A DNA stretch of 64,000 bases from Mesorhizobium sp. LHD-90 (GTDB lineage: Bacteria; Pseudomonadota; Alphaproteobacteria; Rhizobiales; Rhizobiaceae), in the NCBI RefSeq assembly GCF_030929505.1, contig NZ_JAVFVV010000010.1, positions 1-64,000 on the forward strand, read 5' to 3'. A program made the translations under genes and the position numbers. The notes below the pieces were generated by a model. The model did not search any database. It was given only the letters and a program-made list of their open reading frames with translations, and was not told the DNA's origin. Of this stretch, positions 18,774 through 27,854 are shown in pieces (within the stretch, counting starts at the first letter, position 1; each line of letters begins with the position of its first letter).

Positions 18774-20224
18774 TCTTCGACAATTTCGAGGGCTTTCGCG
18801 CCTCGGGCTTCACGCCCAAGGTGATTCTGATCGGTTCGGGCCCGGCCGGCGTGACGATCGCCCGCAAGCTGGCCGGCGCCGGCATCCCGGTGGCGATCTT
18901 CGAGGCGGGCAAGGCCGATTTCACCGAGGAGTCGCAGGATTTCTACAAGGGTAAGACCGTGGGCGACTACTATTTCGATCTCGACGTGACCCGACTGCGT
19001 TATCTCGGCGGCTGCTCCAATCACTGGGCGGGCTGGTGCAGGGTCATGGATGCAGTCGACTTCGAGCCGAAGGCCTGGGTTCCCGACACCGGCTGGCCGA
19101 TCCGCCGCACCGACATCGAGCCTTATCTCGAAGAGGTGCACGACATTCTCGACCTTGTCCCATTCCGGGACGACGTCTGGATTTCCGACGACATACGCTG
19201 GGTGCAGTTGATCAAGAGCCCGGCGGTGCGCTTCGGCGAGAAATACCGGTCCGAGATCGAGCAGAGCAAGAACATCGCGCTGGTGCTGGACACCTACGTG
19301 ACAAGGCTGGAGGGTGACGGCACCAAGGTCACCGGCGCGCATGTCTGGTCGGCGGGCAAGGACCAGGGCGTCGCTGTAGCGGATTATTACGTGCCCTGCA
19401 CCGGCGGGCTGGAGAATTCGCGCCTGCTTTTGTGGTCGAATGAACAGTCCAACGGCGGAGTCGTGCCGCATGCCGAGGCGCTCGGCAAATACTGGATGGA
19501 GCATCCGCAGTTCCAGGGCGGCAACGCGCTGATGGACAACCCGGACCAGTTCGAGATGGACGACGTTTCGGAAGCCTTCTTCTCGCCGTCGCTGGAAGCG
19601 ATGCAGCGCGAGCAGATCATGAATTTCGGCATCCGTTTCATCAAGATGCCCTATCATGGGGCGAAATGGCTGGTCGCAGAACTCGCCTGCGTCGCGCCGG
19701 AAACCGCCGAATGGGTGTCGGAGGGGATCGGCGGCAATCTGCGCTGCGCAGCGCAACTGGTGATGGGCTGGGAGCAGGCGCCGCGCGCCGACAATTTCGT
19801 CGCACTGTCGGCGACGGAGAAGGACGCGCTCGGCATCCCGCGCATCGAACTGCACTGGAAGAAGAGCGAGCTGGAACACCGCACGCTGCTGCAGGGGCTG
19901 CGCCTGTTCGGCAAGACGCTGGCCGAGAAGGATTACGGCCGGGTGCGGATCGAGGACTGGGTGCTGAACAACCAACCCTATCCGGACGACCAGGAGCTCG
20001 CCGGCCACCACCATATGGGCGGAACCCGCATGGGCGACGACCTGTCGAAGAGCGTCGTCGACCGCAACCAGCAGGTGCACGGCGTGGCCAACCTCTATGT
20101 CGGCGGCTCGTCGGTCTTCGCGACATCCGGCCAGTGCAACCCGACGACCACGATCGTGGCGCTGAGCTGCCGGCTCGGCGACCATCTCGCCAGACGCATC
20201 AGCCAAAGCGCCATGGCGCAGTAG
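18770..20224 (+). CDS. GMC-family FAD oxidoreductase, large subunit
   Basis: A 484-residue flavoprotein with PKVILIGSGPAGVTIARKL near residue 16 (FAD-binding), GGCSNHWAGWC, and a C-terminal HHHMGGTRMG and CNPTTTIVALSCRLGDHLA active-site region. It resembles gluconate/sorbose-type dehydrogenase large subunits more than choline dehydrogenase. No signal peptide is present, but the preceding translationally coupled gene encodes a Tat signal, so the mature enzyme is probably periplasmic. No cytochrome subunit is adjacent, so the electron acceptor is unknown. A clear hairpin terminator follows at 20333. Confidence 0.87.
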   Translation: MIFDNFEGFRASGFTPKVILIGSGPAGVTIARKLAGAGIPVAIFEAGKADFTEESQDFYKGKTVGDYYFDLDVTRLRYLGGCSNHWAGWCRVMDAVDFEPKAWVPDTGWPIRRTDIEPYLEEVHDILDLVPFRDDVWISDDIRWVQLIKSPAVRFGEKYRSEIEQSKNIALVLDTYVTRLEGDGTKVTGAHVWSAGKDQGVAVADYYVPCTGGLENSRLLLWSNEQSNGGVVPHAEALGKYWMEHPQFQGGNALMDNPDQFEMDDVSEAFFSPSLEAMQREQIMNFGIRFIKMPYHGAKWLVAELACVAPETAEWVSEGIGGNLRCAAQLVMGWEQAPRADNFVALSATEKDALGIPRIELHWKKSELEHRTLLQGLRLFGKTLAEKDYGRVRIEDWVLNNQPYPDDQELAGHHHMGGTRMGDDLSKSVVDRNQQVHGVANLYVGGSSVFATSGQCNPTTTIVALSCRLGDHLARRISQSAMAQ

Positions 20225-20332
20225 GCGCCAAGATAAAAGCAGGCTGCGACCGGCCGGAGCAGTTGCGGCTTTGGGATAAAACAGGAAGCGGGAAACACTT
20301 TCGGGTGCAGTTCCGCCGGAAAGACTGAAATC

Positions 20333-20358
20333 GGGGGCTGCGGCCCCCATTTCTTTTT
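20333..20358 (+). terminator. intrinsic terminator after the GMC operon
   Basis: GGGGGC, loop TGCG, GCCCCC (20333-20348) followed by ATTTCTTTTT. The stem is short but all G-C and the T tract is good. It lies 109 bp past the oxidoreductase stop. Confidence 0.75.
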
Positions 20359-20419
20359 CAACCGGGACCGGCTACGTCTACCGGCACATCGCCGAAAAGC
20401 GGGGGAGAACAGGCCGGTC

Positions 20420-21949
20420 ATGAGTTCCTGGACGTCCGGATATATTTCCGAGGTCGCCTATACGGCCGGCTTCTACCGCGAACTCACACCCGCCATGCTC
20501 GAGCTTGCGGCGCTGGGAAAATCGGTGCTCACGACCCAGGCGACAGCGCCGCTGACCATGTGCGAACTCGGATGCGGCCGCGGCGTTTCCACCAACGTTC
20601 TGGCGGCGGCGAACCCGCACAGCCAGTTCTATGCGACAGACTTCAACCCCGCCCATATCGTCGAGGCGCGCACGCTTGCCGCGGCGGCGGGTTCGAAGAA
20701 CGTGCATTTCTTCGATTCCAGCTTCGCCGATTTCCTCAATGAACCAAGCCTGCCGCAATTCGACATCATCGCCCTGCACGGCATCCTGTCCTGGATCAGC
20801 GAGGAGAACCGGCGCACCATCGTCGCCTTCATCGCAAGACACCTGAAGCCGGGCGGGCTGGCCTATGTGTCTTACAACTGCATGCCTGGCTGGGCGTCCG
20901 CCTCGCCGCTTCGTCGGCTGATGATGGAGTTCGGCTCGCTCCACCACGACGCCGCGTTCACCCGGCTCAACCGGGCGCTGGAGATGCTCGGCAAACTGAA
21001 GGAAGCCAATGCTCGGTATTTCGCTGCGAGCCCCGGCGTCGCCGAGCGGCTGGAAAAGTTCAAGACACAGAACAAGAACTATCTCATCCATGAATTCCTG
21101 AACGAAGACTGGCATCCCTTCTACCACATGGACGTCACCGCCGAATTTGCCGAGGCAAAACTGACCTTTTTGGGCTCAGCGCATCTGCTCGACCATGTCG
21201 ACGCGCTCAACATGACCGAGGCGCAGCGCAACTTCCTCAACGAGATCGAGGACGTCGCGCTGCGCGAAACCACACGCGACTATATCGTCAACCAGCAGTT
21301 CCGGCGCGACATCTTCATCAAGGGCGGCGTGCCGCTCGGCCTGTTCGCAGCACGCGAGCGCTGGCAGGAGATGCGCTTTGCGCTGTCGATCAACCGCGCC
21401 GACGCGCCGACCAAGGTGACGGGCGGGCTGGGCGAGGCGGCGATGCAGCCGGAGGTCTACGGTCCGTTCCTCGACGCGCTCGCCACGGGCCCTAGGACGC
21501 TGAAGTCGATGCAGTCCATTCCGGCGGTCGCCGAGCTGGGCTGGGCGCGCAGCATTCAGGCGCTGCTGGTGCTGGTGGGTTCGGGTCATGTGCAGCCCTG
21601 CCTCGACGACAAGAACGACGGCAAGCGCCGCGAAGCGACCCGCCGCTTCAACCGAGCGGTGATGGAGAATGCGCGGCATTCGGCCGACGTCCAGGCGCTG
21701 GCCTCGCCGGTGACCGGCGGGGGCGTCGGCGTCGACCGTTTCGAGCAACTGTTCCTGCTGGCGCGGCTGAACAAGCATCCCGATGCGCCGACCTTCGTCT
21801 GGCAGGTTCTTTCCGCGCTCGGCCAGCGGCTGCTGCGCGACGGCGTGGCGATCGAGACGCCGGAGCAGAATCTCGAAGAGCTGCGCACGCGCCATGCGAC
21901 GTTCCAGGAGAAGCGCCTGCCGGTGTTCGAACAGCTCGGATTGACATGA
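20420..21949 (+). CDS. SAM-dependent methyltransferase with regulatory domain
   Basis: A 509-residue protein. Residues about 45-150 are a class I methyltransferase fold: MCELGCGRGVSTNVLA is the SAM-binding motif I, FYATDFNP carries the acidic end of strand 2, and FDIIALHGILSWIS is motif II-like. The central and C-terminal parts (YNCMPGWASASPLRRLMMEF, then FIKGG and a helical region) fit the methyltransferase regulatory domain family PF10119, often found with PF08242 methyltransferases of unknown target. The target here is unknown. A small secreted protein gene follows after 19 bp on the same strand. Confidence 0.85.
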   Translation: MSSWTSGYISEVAYTAGFYRELTPAMLELAALGKSVLTTQATAPLTMCELGCGRGVSTNVLAAANPHSQFYATDFNPAHIVEARTLAAAAGSKNVHFFDSSFADFLNEPSLPQFDIIALHGILSWISEENRRTIVAFIARHLKPGGLAYVSYNCMPGWASASPLRRLMMEFGSLHHDAAFTRLNRALEMLGKLKEANARYFAASPGVAERLEKFKTQNKNYLIHEFLNEDWHPFYHMDVTAEFAEAKLTFLGSAHLLDHVDALNMTEAQRNFLNEIEDVALRETTRDYIVNQQFRRDIFIKGGVPLGLFAARERWQEMRFALSINRADAPTKVTGGLGEAAMQPEVYGPFLDALATGPRTLKSMQSIPAVAELGWARSIQALLVLVGSGHVQPCLDDKNDGKRREATRRFNRAVMENARHSADVQALASPVTGGGVGVDRFEQLFLLARLNKHPDAPTFVWQVLSALGQRLLRDGVAIETPEQNLEELRTRHATFQEKRLPVFEQLGLT

Positions 21950-21968
21950 GATCGCGAAGGAGCCTGCG

Positions 21969-22340
21969 ATGAAGCGGATTGCGATACTGACGACCGGCCT
22001 GCTCCTGTCTTCCGTCGCCAGCCTGTGGGCGCAGGACATCGCCGGCAGCTACACGGTCGAGGGCAGCAATCCCGGCGGCGGCGGCATCTATCGGGGCGAG
22101 GTGACTGTCGTGAAGAGCGACGAGACCTATCAGGTGCTGTGGAAGATCGGCAACCAGCAGCACCGCGGCACCGGCATCCTGCGCGACGGCGGCTTTGCGG
22201 TGGTGTACCAGCCGCAGGGTGGAGGACCGGGCATCGCCGTCTACCAAGTCGGGCCGAACGGCGCTCTGTCGGGAAGCTGGGTCGGCCTCGGCGGCCAGCA
22301 GCTCGGATCGGAGGTATGGAACCCGCGCGACCGGACGTGA
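21969..22340 (+). CDS. small secreted protein of unknown function
   Basis: A 123-residue protein with a Sec signal (MKRIAILTTGLLLSSVASLW, cleavage after AQ/WAQ). The mature part is a Gly-rich, probably all-beta domain: AGSYTVEGSNPGGGGIYRG, YQVLWKIGNQQHRGTGI, FAVVYQPQGGGPGIAVYQV. The pattern resembles small periplasmic lipocalin-like or fibronectin-binding-like proteins of rhizobia, but I do not recognise a named family. It lies 19 bp after the methyltransferase gene. Confidence 0.75.
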   Translation: MKRIAILTTGLLLSSVASLWAQDIAGSYTVEGSNPGGGGIYRGEVTVVKSDETYQVLWKIGNQQHRGTGILRDGGFAVVYQPQGGGPGIAVYQVGPNGALSGSWVGLGGQQLGSEVWNPRDRT

Positions 22341-22414
22341 TCGATGATTGACCGGCTCACCCCGTCCGGCCCTTCGGACCACCGAGTGAAGCAAGCCAGG
22401 TGGGGTGAACGGCC

Positions 22415-23416
22415 TTAACGGATGGTCCGCCCCTCTGCATCGAAGCGGTAGGTTTTTGTCGGATCGGGCGTGGCGTACAGCGTGGCGCCGGGCTCGGCGT
22501 TGTAGACGCCGAAAATGCGCGCCGTGACCAGCCCGGCCTTCTCGCAGTCGAGATAGAGATTGGTGTCGGCGCCGAGATGCTCGGCATGCACGACCGTGCC
22601 TTTCCAGGCGCCCGATGTCGCGCTGACGGACAGGTGCTCCGGCCTGACGCCGATCGTCTTGGCCTGCGCCTCGCCCAGCCGCGCGCCGTCAACAAAATTC
22701 ATCTTCGGCGAGCCGATGAAACCGGCGACGAATTCGTTGGCCGGATTGTTGTAGAGCTCCATCGGCGCGCCGACCTGTTCGATCTTGCCGGCGTTGAGCA
22801 CCACGATCTTGTCGGCCAGCGTCATCGCCTCGACCTGGTCGTGGGTGACGTAGATCATCGTCGCCTTCAGCCGGCGGTGGAGCTGGGCGATCTCCAGGCG
22901 CGTGTTGACGCGCAGCGCCGCATCGAGGTTCGACAGCGGCTCGTCGAACAGGAAAAGCTTCGGCTCGCGCACCACGGCGCGGCCGATGGCGACGCGCTGG
23001 CGCTGGCCGCCGGAAAGCTCCGCCGGGCGGCGCTTCAGATAGGGTTCGAGCGACAGCATGGACGACGCGATGCCGATGCGCTTGTCGATCTCGGCGGCAG
23101 GCGTGCCCGCCTGCTTCAGCCCGAGCCCCATGTTGTCGCGCACAGTGAGATGCGGATAGAGCGCGTAGGTCTGGAACACCATGGCGATGCCGCGCTTTGC
23201 CGGCGGTGTCGCGACCACGTTGACGCCGTCGATCAGCACCTTGCCGGAGGTCGCGTCCTCCAGTCCGGCAATCACGCGCAGCAGGGTGGATTTGCCGCAA
23301 CCGGACGGCCCGACGAAGACGACAAATTCACCGTCCTCGACCGCGAGGTCGATGCCTTTCAGCACCTCGACCTTGCCGAAGGATTTTTGCACATTCTCTA
23401 TTCTGAGAGAGCCCAA
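22415..23416 (-). CDS. sugar ABC transporter ATPase, UgpC/MsmK type
   Basis: Last gene of the leftward amino-sugar operon. The 333-residue ATPase has Walker [10 protein letters not shown] near residue 38, [15 protein letters not shown], Walker [13 protein letters not shown] and a C-terminal OB-like regulatory (TOBE) domain with [10 protein letters not shown]. It energises the MalF/MalG-type permeases encoded upstream. The start is read as TTG at 23416, directly before [19 protein letters not shown] and preceded by GGGAAC; no ATG lies in position. Confidence 0.9.
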   Translation of the reverse strand: MGSLRIENVQKSFGKVEVLKGIDLAVEDGEFVVFVGPSGCGKSTLLRVIAGLEDATSGKVLIDGVNVVATPPAKRGIAMVFQTYALYPHLTVRDNMGLGLKQAGTPAAEIDKRIGIASSMLSLEPYLKRRPAELSGGQRQRVAIGRAVVREPKLFLFDEPLSNLDAALRVNTRLEIAQLHRRLKATMIYVTHDQVEAMTLADKIVVLNAGKIEQVGAPMELYNNPANEFVAGFIGSPKMNFVDGARLGEAQAKTIGVRPEHLSVSATSGAWKGTVVHAEHLGADTNLYLDCEKAGLVTARIFGVYNAEPGATLYATPDPTKTYRFDAEGRTIR

Positions 23417-23433
23417 GGCGCAGTTCCCGTTCG

Positions 23434-24495
23434 TTAGAGTTTGACGGCGACGCCGGTCCGCACGCTCTCGTCGGCCGCCAGACAGACCGCCAGCGACTTG
23501 ACCGCATCGTCCATGTGTTGCGTCAGATCGAGGTCCTCGCGGATGGCCTTCAGCAGAAAAGCCTGTTCGAAATCGCAAAGCTCCTGATGGCCGGGCTCGC
23601 CTTGCATCGACAGCAACTCGTCCGGCCTGGCGAACCTGCCGTCCGGTCCCCGCTCGGCGCTATGGAGGCGAATGGTCGAAGTCTTGGTGTGGGTGTCGAT
23701 GTCGTCCGAGCGAACACCTTCGGCCATGACGATCGACACGCAGCCGCGTGGCGACATAACGTCCTTCACGAAGAAGGCGGTCTCCGAGATCATCGGCCCC
23801 CAGCCGGCCTCGTACCAGCCGACCGAGCCGTCCTCGAACAGGACCTGCAGATGGCCGTAATTGTACATGCCGGGGTCGACCTCGTCGCTCAGCCGCACGC
23901 CCATGCCGCGCACCTCGACCGGCCTCGCATCGGTGATCTGGCACATCACGTCGAGGTAATGCACGCCGCAGTCGACGATCGGCGAGGTCGTCTTCATCAG
24001 TTGCTTGTGGGTTTCCCAGGTCGCGCCGGAAGACTGCTGGTTGAGGTTCATGCGGAAGACATAGGGGCCGCCAAGCTTGCGCGCCTCGGCGATCAGCCGC
24101 ATCCAGGAAGGGTGATGGCGCAATATGTAGCCGATGACGACCTTGCGGCCGTTGACCTTGGCCGCGTCCACCACGCGGCGCGCATCGGCCACCGTGGTCG
24201 CCAACGGTTTTTCGACGAAGACGTGGCAGCCGGCCTCCAGCGCCAGAACAGCATAGTTGGCATGGCTGTCGGAATAGGTGTTGATCGAGGCGACGTCGGG
24301 CTTTTCCTCGCGGATCGCATCCTCGAAGGATCGCCCGATCCGGCGGCCCACAAGCGGTCCGGGCAGCGCGACATCGGAACGGTTGATCAGCGCCGCGATC
24401 TCGAAGCCGGGGTTGGTGGCATAGGCCAGCGCATGGCTGCGGCCCATATTGCCCAGCCCGGCGACGACGACGCGAAGGGGTTCTTGCGGGGTCAC
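23434..24495 (-). CDS. Gfo/Idh/MocA-family NAD(P)-dependent oxidoreductase
   Basis: A 353-residue dehydrogenase. [18 protein letters not shown] is the Rossmann dinucleotide motif, and [15 protein letters not shown] contains the family EKP catalytic lysine block. [13 protein letters not shown] supplies the substrate-binding histidine. Family members oxidise or epimerise sugar hydroxyls, or open glycosides through a 3-keto intermediate. The GTG start overlaps the MalG-type permease stop by 4 bp, and the ATPase gene follows after 17 bp, so it belongs to the uptake operon. It probably acts on a modified amino sugar. Confidence 0.88.
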   Translation of the reverse strand: MTPQEPLRVVVAGLGNMGRSHALAYATNPGFEIAALINRSDVALPGPLVGRRIGRSFEDAIREEKPDVASINTYSDSHANYAVLALEAGCHVFVEKPLATTVADARRVVDAAKVNGRKVVIGYILRHHPSWMRLIAEARKLGGPYVFRMNLNQQSSGATWETHKQLMKTTSPIVDCGVHYLDVMCQITDARPVEVRGMGVRLSDEVDPGMYNYGHLQVLFEDGSVGWYEAGWGPMISETAFFVKDVMSPRGCVSIVMAEGVRSDDIDTHTKTSTIRLHSAERGPDGRFARPDELLSMQGEPGHQELCDFEQAFLLKAIREDLDLTQHMDDAVKSLAVCLAADESVRTGVAVKL

Positions 24496-25331
24496 TTCAC
24501 CGCTCCCGAGGTGATGCCGCGGATAAGCTGCCGCGAGAAGATCAGATAGAGGACAAGCACCGGCAGGATGGCGAGCGACAGCGCCGCCAGCACCGCGTTC
24601 CAGTTGGTGACGAACTGGCCGATGAAGATCTGCGCGCCGAGCGTCACGGTCTTGGTGCCTTCCGACGGCGCCAGGATCAGCGGAAACCACAGGTCGTTCC
24701 AGATCGGGATCATGGTGAACACCGCGACCGTGGCGATCGCCGGACGCACCAGCGGCAGCACGAGGCGGAAGAAGATGCGGTATTCCGACAGCCCATCGAT
24801 GCGGCCGGCGTTCTTCAGATCGTCGGAGACCGTCTTCATGAATTCCGACAGGATGAAGATGCAGAGCGGCAGGCCCTGCGCGGTGTAGACGAGGATCAGC
24901 GCCGTCAGCGTATTGACCAGGCCGCTCGCCACCATCAATTGCAGGATGGCCACCGTGCCCAGCCGGATCGGGATCATGATGCCGAGCGCGAGGTAGAGGC
25001 CGGTCAGCGTGTTGCCGCGGAACCGGTACTCCGACAGCGCGAAGGCCGCCATCGCACCGAACAGGATGACGAAGAACAGCGAGCCGACGGTGACGACCAG
25101 GCTGTTCTGGAAATAGAGCAGGAAATCGCCCTGCGCCATGACGGTGGTGTAGCCGACGGGGTCGAAGGTTTCCGGCGTCGGGGGAGTGAGCGGCGAGCGG
25201 AAGATGGCGTTGCGCGCCTTGAACGAGTTCATGACGATCAGCAGCACCGGAAACAGCGCGATGACCGTGTAGGCGATCAGCACGGCATGGGCGCCGATCA
25301 GGCGGGCAGGGGAGGAGGTGGCGCGGCTCAT
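24492..25331 (-). CDS. sugar ABC transporter permease (MalG-like)
   Basis: A 279-residue inner-membrane permease with six hydrophobic helices and the EAA-like loop DLKNAGRIDGLSEYRIFFRLVLPL that docks to the ATPase. It forms a heterodimer with the MalF-type subunit encoded 12 bp upstream. Its end overlaps the oxidoreductase start. Confidence 0.92.
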   Translation of the reverse strand: MSRATSSPARLIGAHAVLIAYTVIALFPVLLIVMNSFKARNAIFRSPLTPPTPETFDPVGYTTVMAQGDFLLYFQNSLVVTVGSLFFVILFGAMAAFALSEYRFRGNTLTGLYLALGIMIPIRLGTVAILQLMVASGLVNTLTALILVYTAQGLPLCIFILSEFMKTVSDDLKNAGRIDGLSEYRIFFRLVLPLVRPAIATVAVFTMIPIWNDLWFPLILAPSEGTKTVTLGAQIFIGQFVTNWNAVLAALSLAILPVLVLYLIFSRQLIRGITSGAVK

Positions 25332-25343
25332 GTCGTCATCCTC

Positions 25344-26276
25344 TCAGAACTGATACCGCCGCAGCCGGGTCTGGATCGTGAACAGATAGACGCAGACGCC
25401 GGCCAGGATGATGAAGAACATCATGGTTGCGATGGCCGCGCCCATGTTGGGGTCGCCGAGTTGGAGCTGGAAGCCGAAAAAGGCGCGGTAGAGGAAGGTG
25501 CCAAGAATGTCGGTCGAGAAATTCGGCCCGGCCAGCGCGCCCTGCGCCGTGTAGATCAGGTCGAAGGCGTTGAAATTGCCGACGAAGGTGAGGATCGAGA
25601 TGATGCCGATCGACGGCAGGATCAGCGGCAGCTTGATCTTCCAGAACTGCGAAAGCCCGGTGATGCCGTCGCATTCGGCCGCCTCGATCACTTCGTCGGG
25701 GATCGACAGAAGTGCTGCGTAGATCAGCATCATCGGGATGCCGACGAACTGCCAGACCGAGATCAGCGACAGGGTGGTGAGCGCGTATTCCTCCTTGCCG
25801 AGCCAGGGCGTGAACAGGCTCTTCAGGCCGACAAGGTCGAGCAGGTTGGGCGCCACGCCCCAGAGCGGCGACAGGATCAGCTTCCAGACGAAACCGACGA
25901 TGACGAAGGACAGGATTGTCGGGATGAAGATCGCGGTGCGGTAGAAGGCGCGAAAACGCAGTTTCGGGCTGGACAGCAGCGCGGCGAGAAGCACGCCGAT
26001 CGGGTTCTGCACCAGCATGTGGATGATGAAGAACCAGACATTGTTCCACAGCGCGTTCCAGAAATTCACGGACCAGCGCGGGTCGCCGAACAGCATGCGG
26101 AAATTGTCGAGCCCCACATAGACCGACTGCTGGTCGACGCGGCGGAACAGCGAGAGCTGCAGCGTGCCGAAGAGCGGCACGATCATGAACGCCGTGTAGA
26201 CGAAGAACGCAGGCGCCAGGAACACAACGATGTGCCAGCGGAAGGGTCTTTTGATTGGCTGATCGTCGAGGGACAT
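25344..26276 (-). CDS. sugar ABC transporter permease (MalF-like)
   Basis: A 310-residue permease with six or more membrane helices and the coupling loop EVIEAAECDGITGLSQFWKI. ATG 26276 is the first start before the cytoplasmic MSLDDQPIKRPFRWHIV; the frame stays open upstream through the palindromic repeat, which is not coding. It is separated from the binding-protein gene by 292 bp that hold that repeat. Confidence 0.92.
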   Translation of the reverse strand: MSLDDQPIKRPFRWHIVVFLAPAFFVYTAFMIVPLFGTLQLSLFRRVDQQSVYVGLDNFRMLFGDPRWSVNFWNALWNNVWFFIIHMLVQNPIGVLLAALLSSPKLRFRAFYRTAIFIPTILSFVIVGFVWKLILSPLWGVAPNLLDLVGLKSLFTPWLGKEEYALTTLSLISVWQFVGIPMMLIYAALLSIPDEVIEAAECDGITGLSQFWKIKLPLILPSIGIISILTFVGNFNAFDLIYTAQGALAGPNFSTDILGTFLYRAFFGFQLQLGDPNMGAAIATMMFFIILAGVCVYLFTIQTRLRRYQF

Positions 26277-26365
26277 GGCGGTTCCGGCAAAGACGTTGCA
26301 GGCGATTGACGCAATCTGCTGCCGCCTTTCGGTCGCGGCAAGGCGCCGGCAACGCGGCCGGCATA

Positions 26366-26556
26366 ACCCTCCCCCTTGTGGGGAGGGTCGTCGAGCGGTC
26401 GAAGCGAAGCGGAGACCGTAAGACGGGGTGGGGTTGCCGCGGCCAAACTCCAACGCCGCTTTGCGTCGGAGCACTGCGTCCCGGCCCCCATCCCGCTTCA
26501 AAAACCTCGCGTACCGCTCGGTTTTCTCCGCGACCCTCCCCTCAAGGGGGAGGGTC
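26366..26556. repeat. composite palindromic repeat inside the amino-sugar operon
   Basis: Two G/C-rich hairpins, ACCCTCCCCCTTGTGGGGAG-type at 26366-26388 and GACCCTCCCCTCAAGGGGG-type at 26532-26556, bracket about 190 bp that also contain GACGGGGTGGGG and CCCCATCCCGC as complementary pieces. The whole unit can fold into one long imperfect cruciform. It lies between the binding-protein gene and the first permease gene. Related hairpin cores occur at 14301-14439. Confidence 0.8.
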
Positions 26557-26568
26557 AGCGTCGGCGCA

Positions 26569-27828
26569 TCACTTCGCCGGCTTGTACCAGGCGTCGAGGC
26601 CCTTCTGCAGCTTCTCGCCGGCCACCTGCGGCGTGTCGGTGCCGTTGATGACGTTGGCGGACTCGACCCAGGTCTCGTTCTCCAGGTTCGGCGTGCCGCG
26701 CGACAGGATCTGGTAGGTCGAGCGGATCGTCGGCTTGCACTTATCGCGCCAGGAGACGAATTCCTGCGCCAGCGGGTCCTCCATCTTCACCGGGGCGTTG
26801 TTCAGGCTGAAGAAGCCCGGCAGCGCGTTGGCGTAGATGGTGGCGAATTCCGGCGAGGCCACCCACGACAGGAAGGTTTTTGCCGCGTCGGCGTTCGGGC
26901 TCTTGGCGTTGAGGCCGACGGCGATGTCGGTGTGGTCGGAGATATAGCAGGTGTCGCCGGCGTTCTTCACCGGCGGCGCGAACGCGCCCATCTTGAACTG
27001 CGCCTGGGTGTTGAAGCCGGAGATCTCCCACGAGCCGGCCGGATAGATGGCGGCGCGGCCGAGCGTGAACAGGTTCTGGCTGTCCGGATAGGTCTGCGCC
27101 TCGAAACCGTCGCCGAGATAGTCCTTCCACTTGGCAAGCGTCGCATAGGGCTCGACCCATTGCGGGTCGGTCAGCTTCTGCTCGCCCTTGATCAGCGCCA
27201 CCCGGCCTTCCTCGCCCTTCCAGTAGTTCGGGCCGATGTTCTGGTAGCCCATGGTTGCGGCTTCCCAGAGGTCCTTGGTGCCCATCGCCATCGGGATGTA
27301 GGTGCCGTCGGCCTTGATCTTGTCGAGGGCGGCGAAGAAATCCGCCTCGGTCGCCGGCGGGGTGATGCCGAGCTTGTCGAAGGCTTCCTTGTTATAGATG
27401 AAGCCGTGGATGACGGACGCCATCGGCACGCAGAAGGTGGCCTTGCCGTCGTCGGTCTGCCAGGCCGACTTGGCGACGTCGGAGAAATTCTCCATGCCGG
27501 GCAGCGAAGTCAGGTCGGCGAGATGGCCCTTGGTGTAGAGGTCGAGCGAGGCGTCGAAGGGACGGCAGGTGATGAGGTCGCCCGCCGAACCGGCATCGAG
27601 CTTGGCGTTGAGGGCGGCGTTGTATTCGGTCGGCGCCGACGGCGCGAACACCACCTTGATGCCGGGATTGGCCTTCTCGAAGGCCGGGATCAGCTTCTCC
27701 TGCCAGATGGCGAGGTCGTCGTTGCGCCAGCTCTCGATGGTGAGCGTCTTGTCCTGCGCGAACGCCGCCCCGGCCGAGCCGAGTACGGTGGAGCCGAGCA
27801 GGAGCGCCGTCAAAAGTCTCGTTTGCAT
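26569..27828 (-). CDS. sugar ABC transporter binding protein (family 1)
   Basis: A 419-residue periplasmic protein with a Sec signal (MQTRLLTALLLGSTVLGSAG, cleavage AFA-Q). The mature part has the MalE-type fold: IESWRNDDLAIWQEKLIPAF, then IYPAGSWEISGF. It captures the sugar for the MalF/MalG-type permeases. It lies 26 bp downstream of murQ, so the ligand is probably an N-acetylated amino sugar or a short muropeptide or chitin sugar. It is closer to the promoter than the permeases and separated from them by the repeat. Confidence 0.92.
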   Translation of the reverse strand: MQTRLLTALLLGSTVLGSAGAAFAQDKTLTIESWRNDDLAIWQEKLIPAFEKANPGIKVVFAPSAPTEYNAALNAKLDAGSAGDLITCRPFDASLDLYTKGHLADLTSLPGMENFSDVAKSAWQTDDGKATFCVPMASVIHGFIYNKEAFDKLGITPPATEADFFAALDKIKADGTYIPMAMGTKDLWEAATMGYQNIGPNYWKGEEGRVALIKGEQKLTDPQWVEPYATLAKWKDYLGDGFEAQTYPDSQNLFTLGRAAIYPAGSWEISGFNTQAQFKMGAFAPPVKNAGDTCYISDHTDIAVGLNAKSPNADAAKTFLSWVASPEFATIYANALPGFFSLNNAPVKMEDPLAQEFVSWRDKCKPTIRSTYQILSRGTPNLENETWVESANVINGTDTPQVAGEKLQKGLDAWYKPAK

Positions 27829-27854
27829 GTGTAGTCTCCCTGTTTTGACCTGTT

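Noticed and set aside
26277-26501. Longer N-terminus of the MalF-like permease through the repeat
   Set aside because: The extra 75 residues translate the palindromic repeat; ATG 26276 begins the conserved part.
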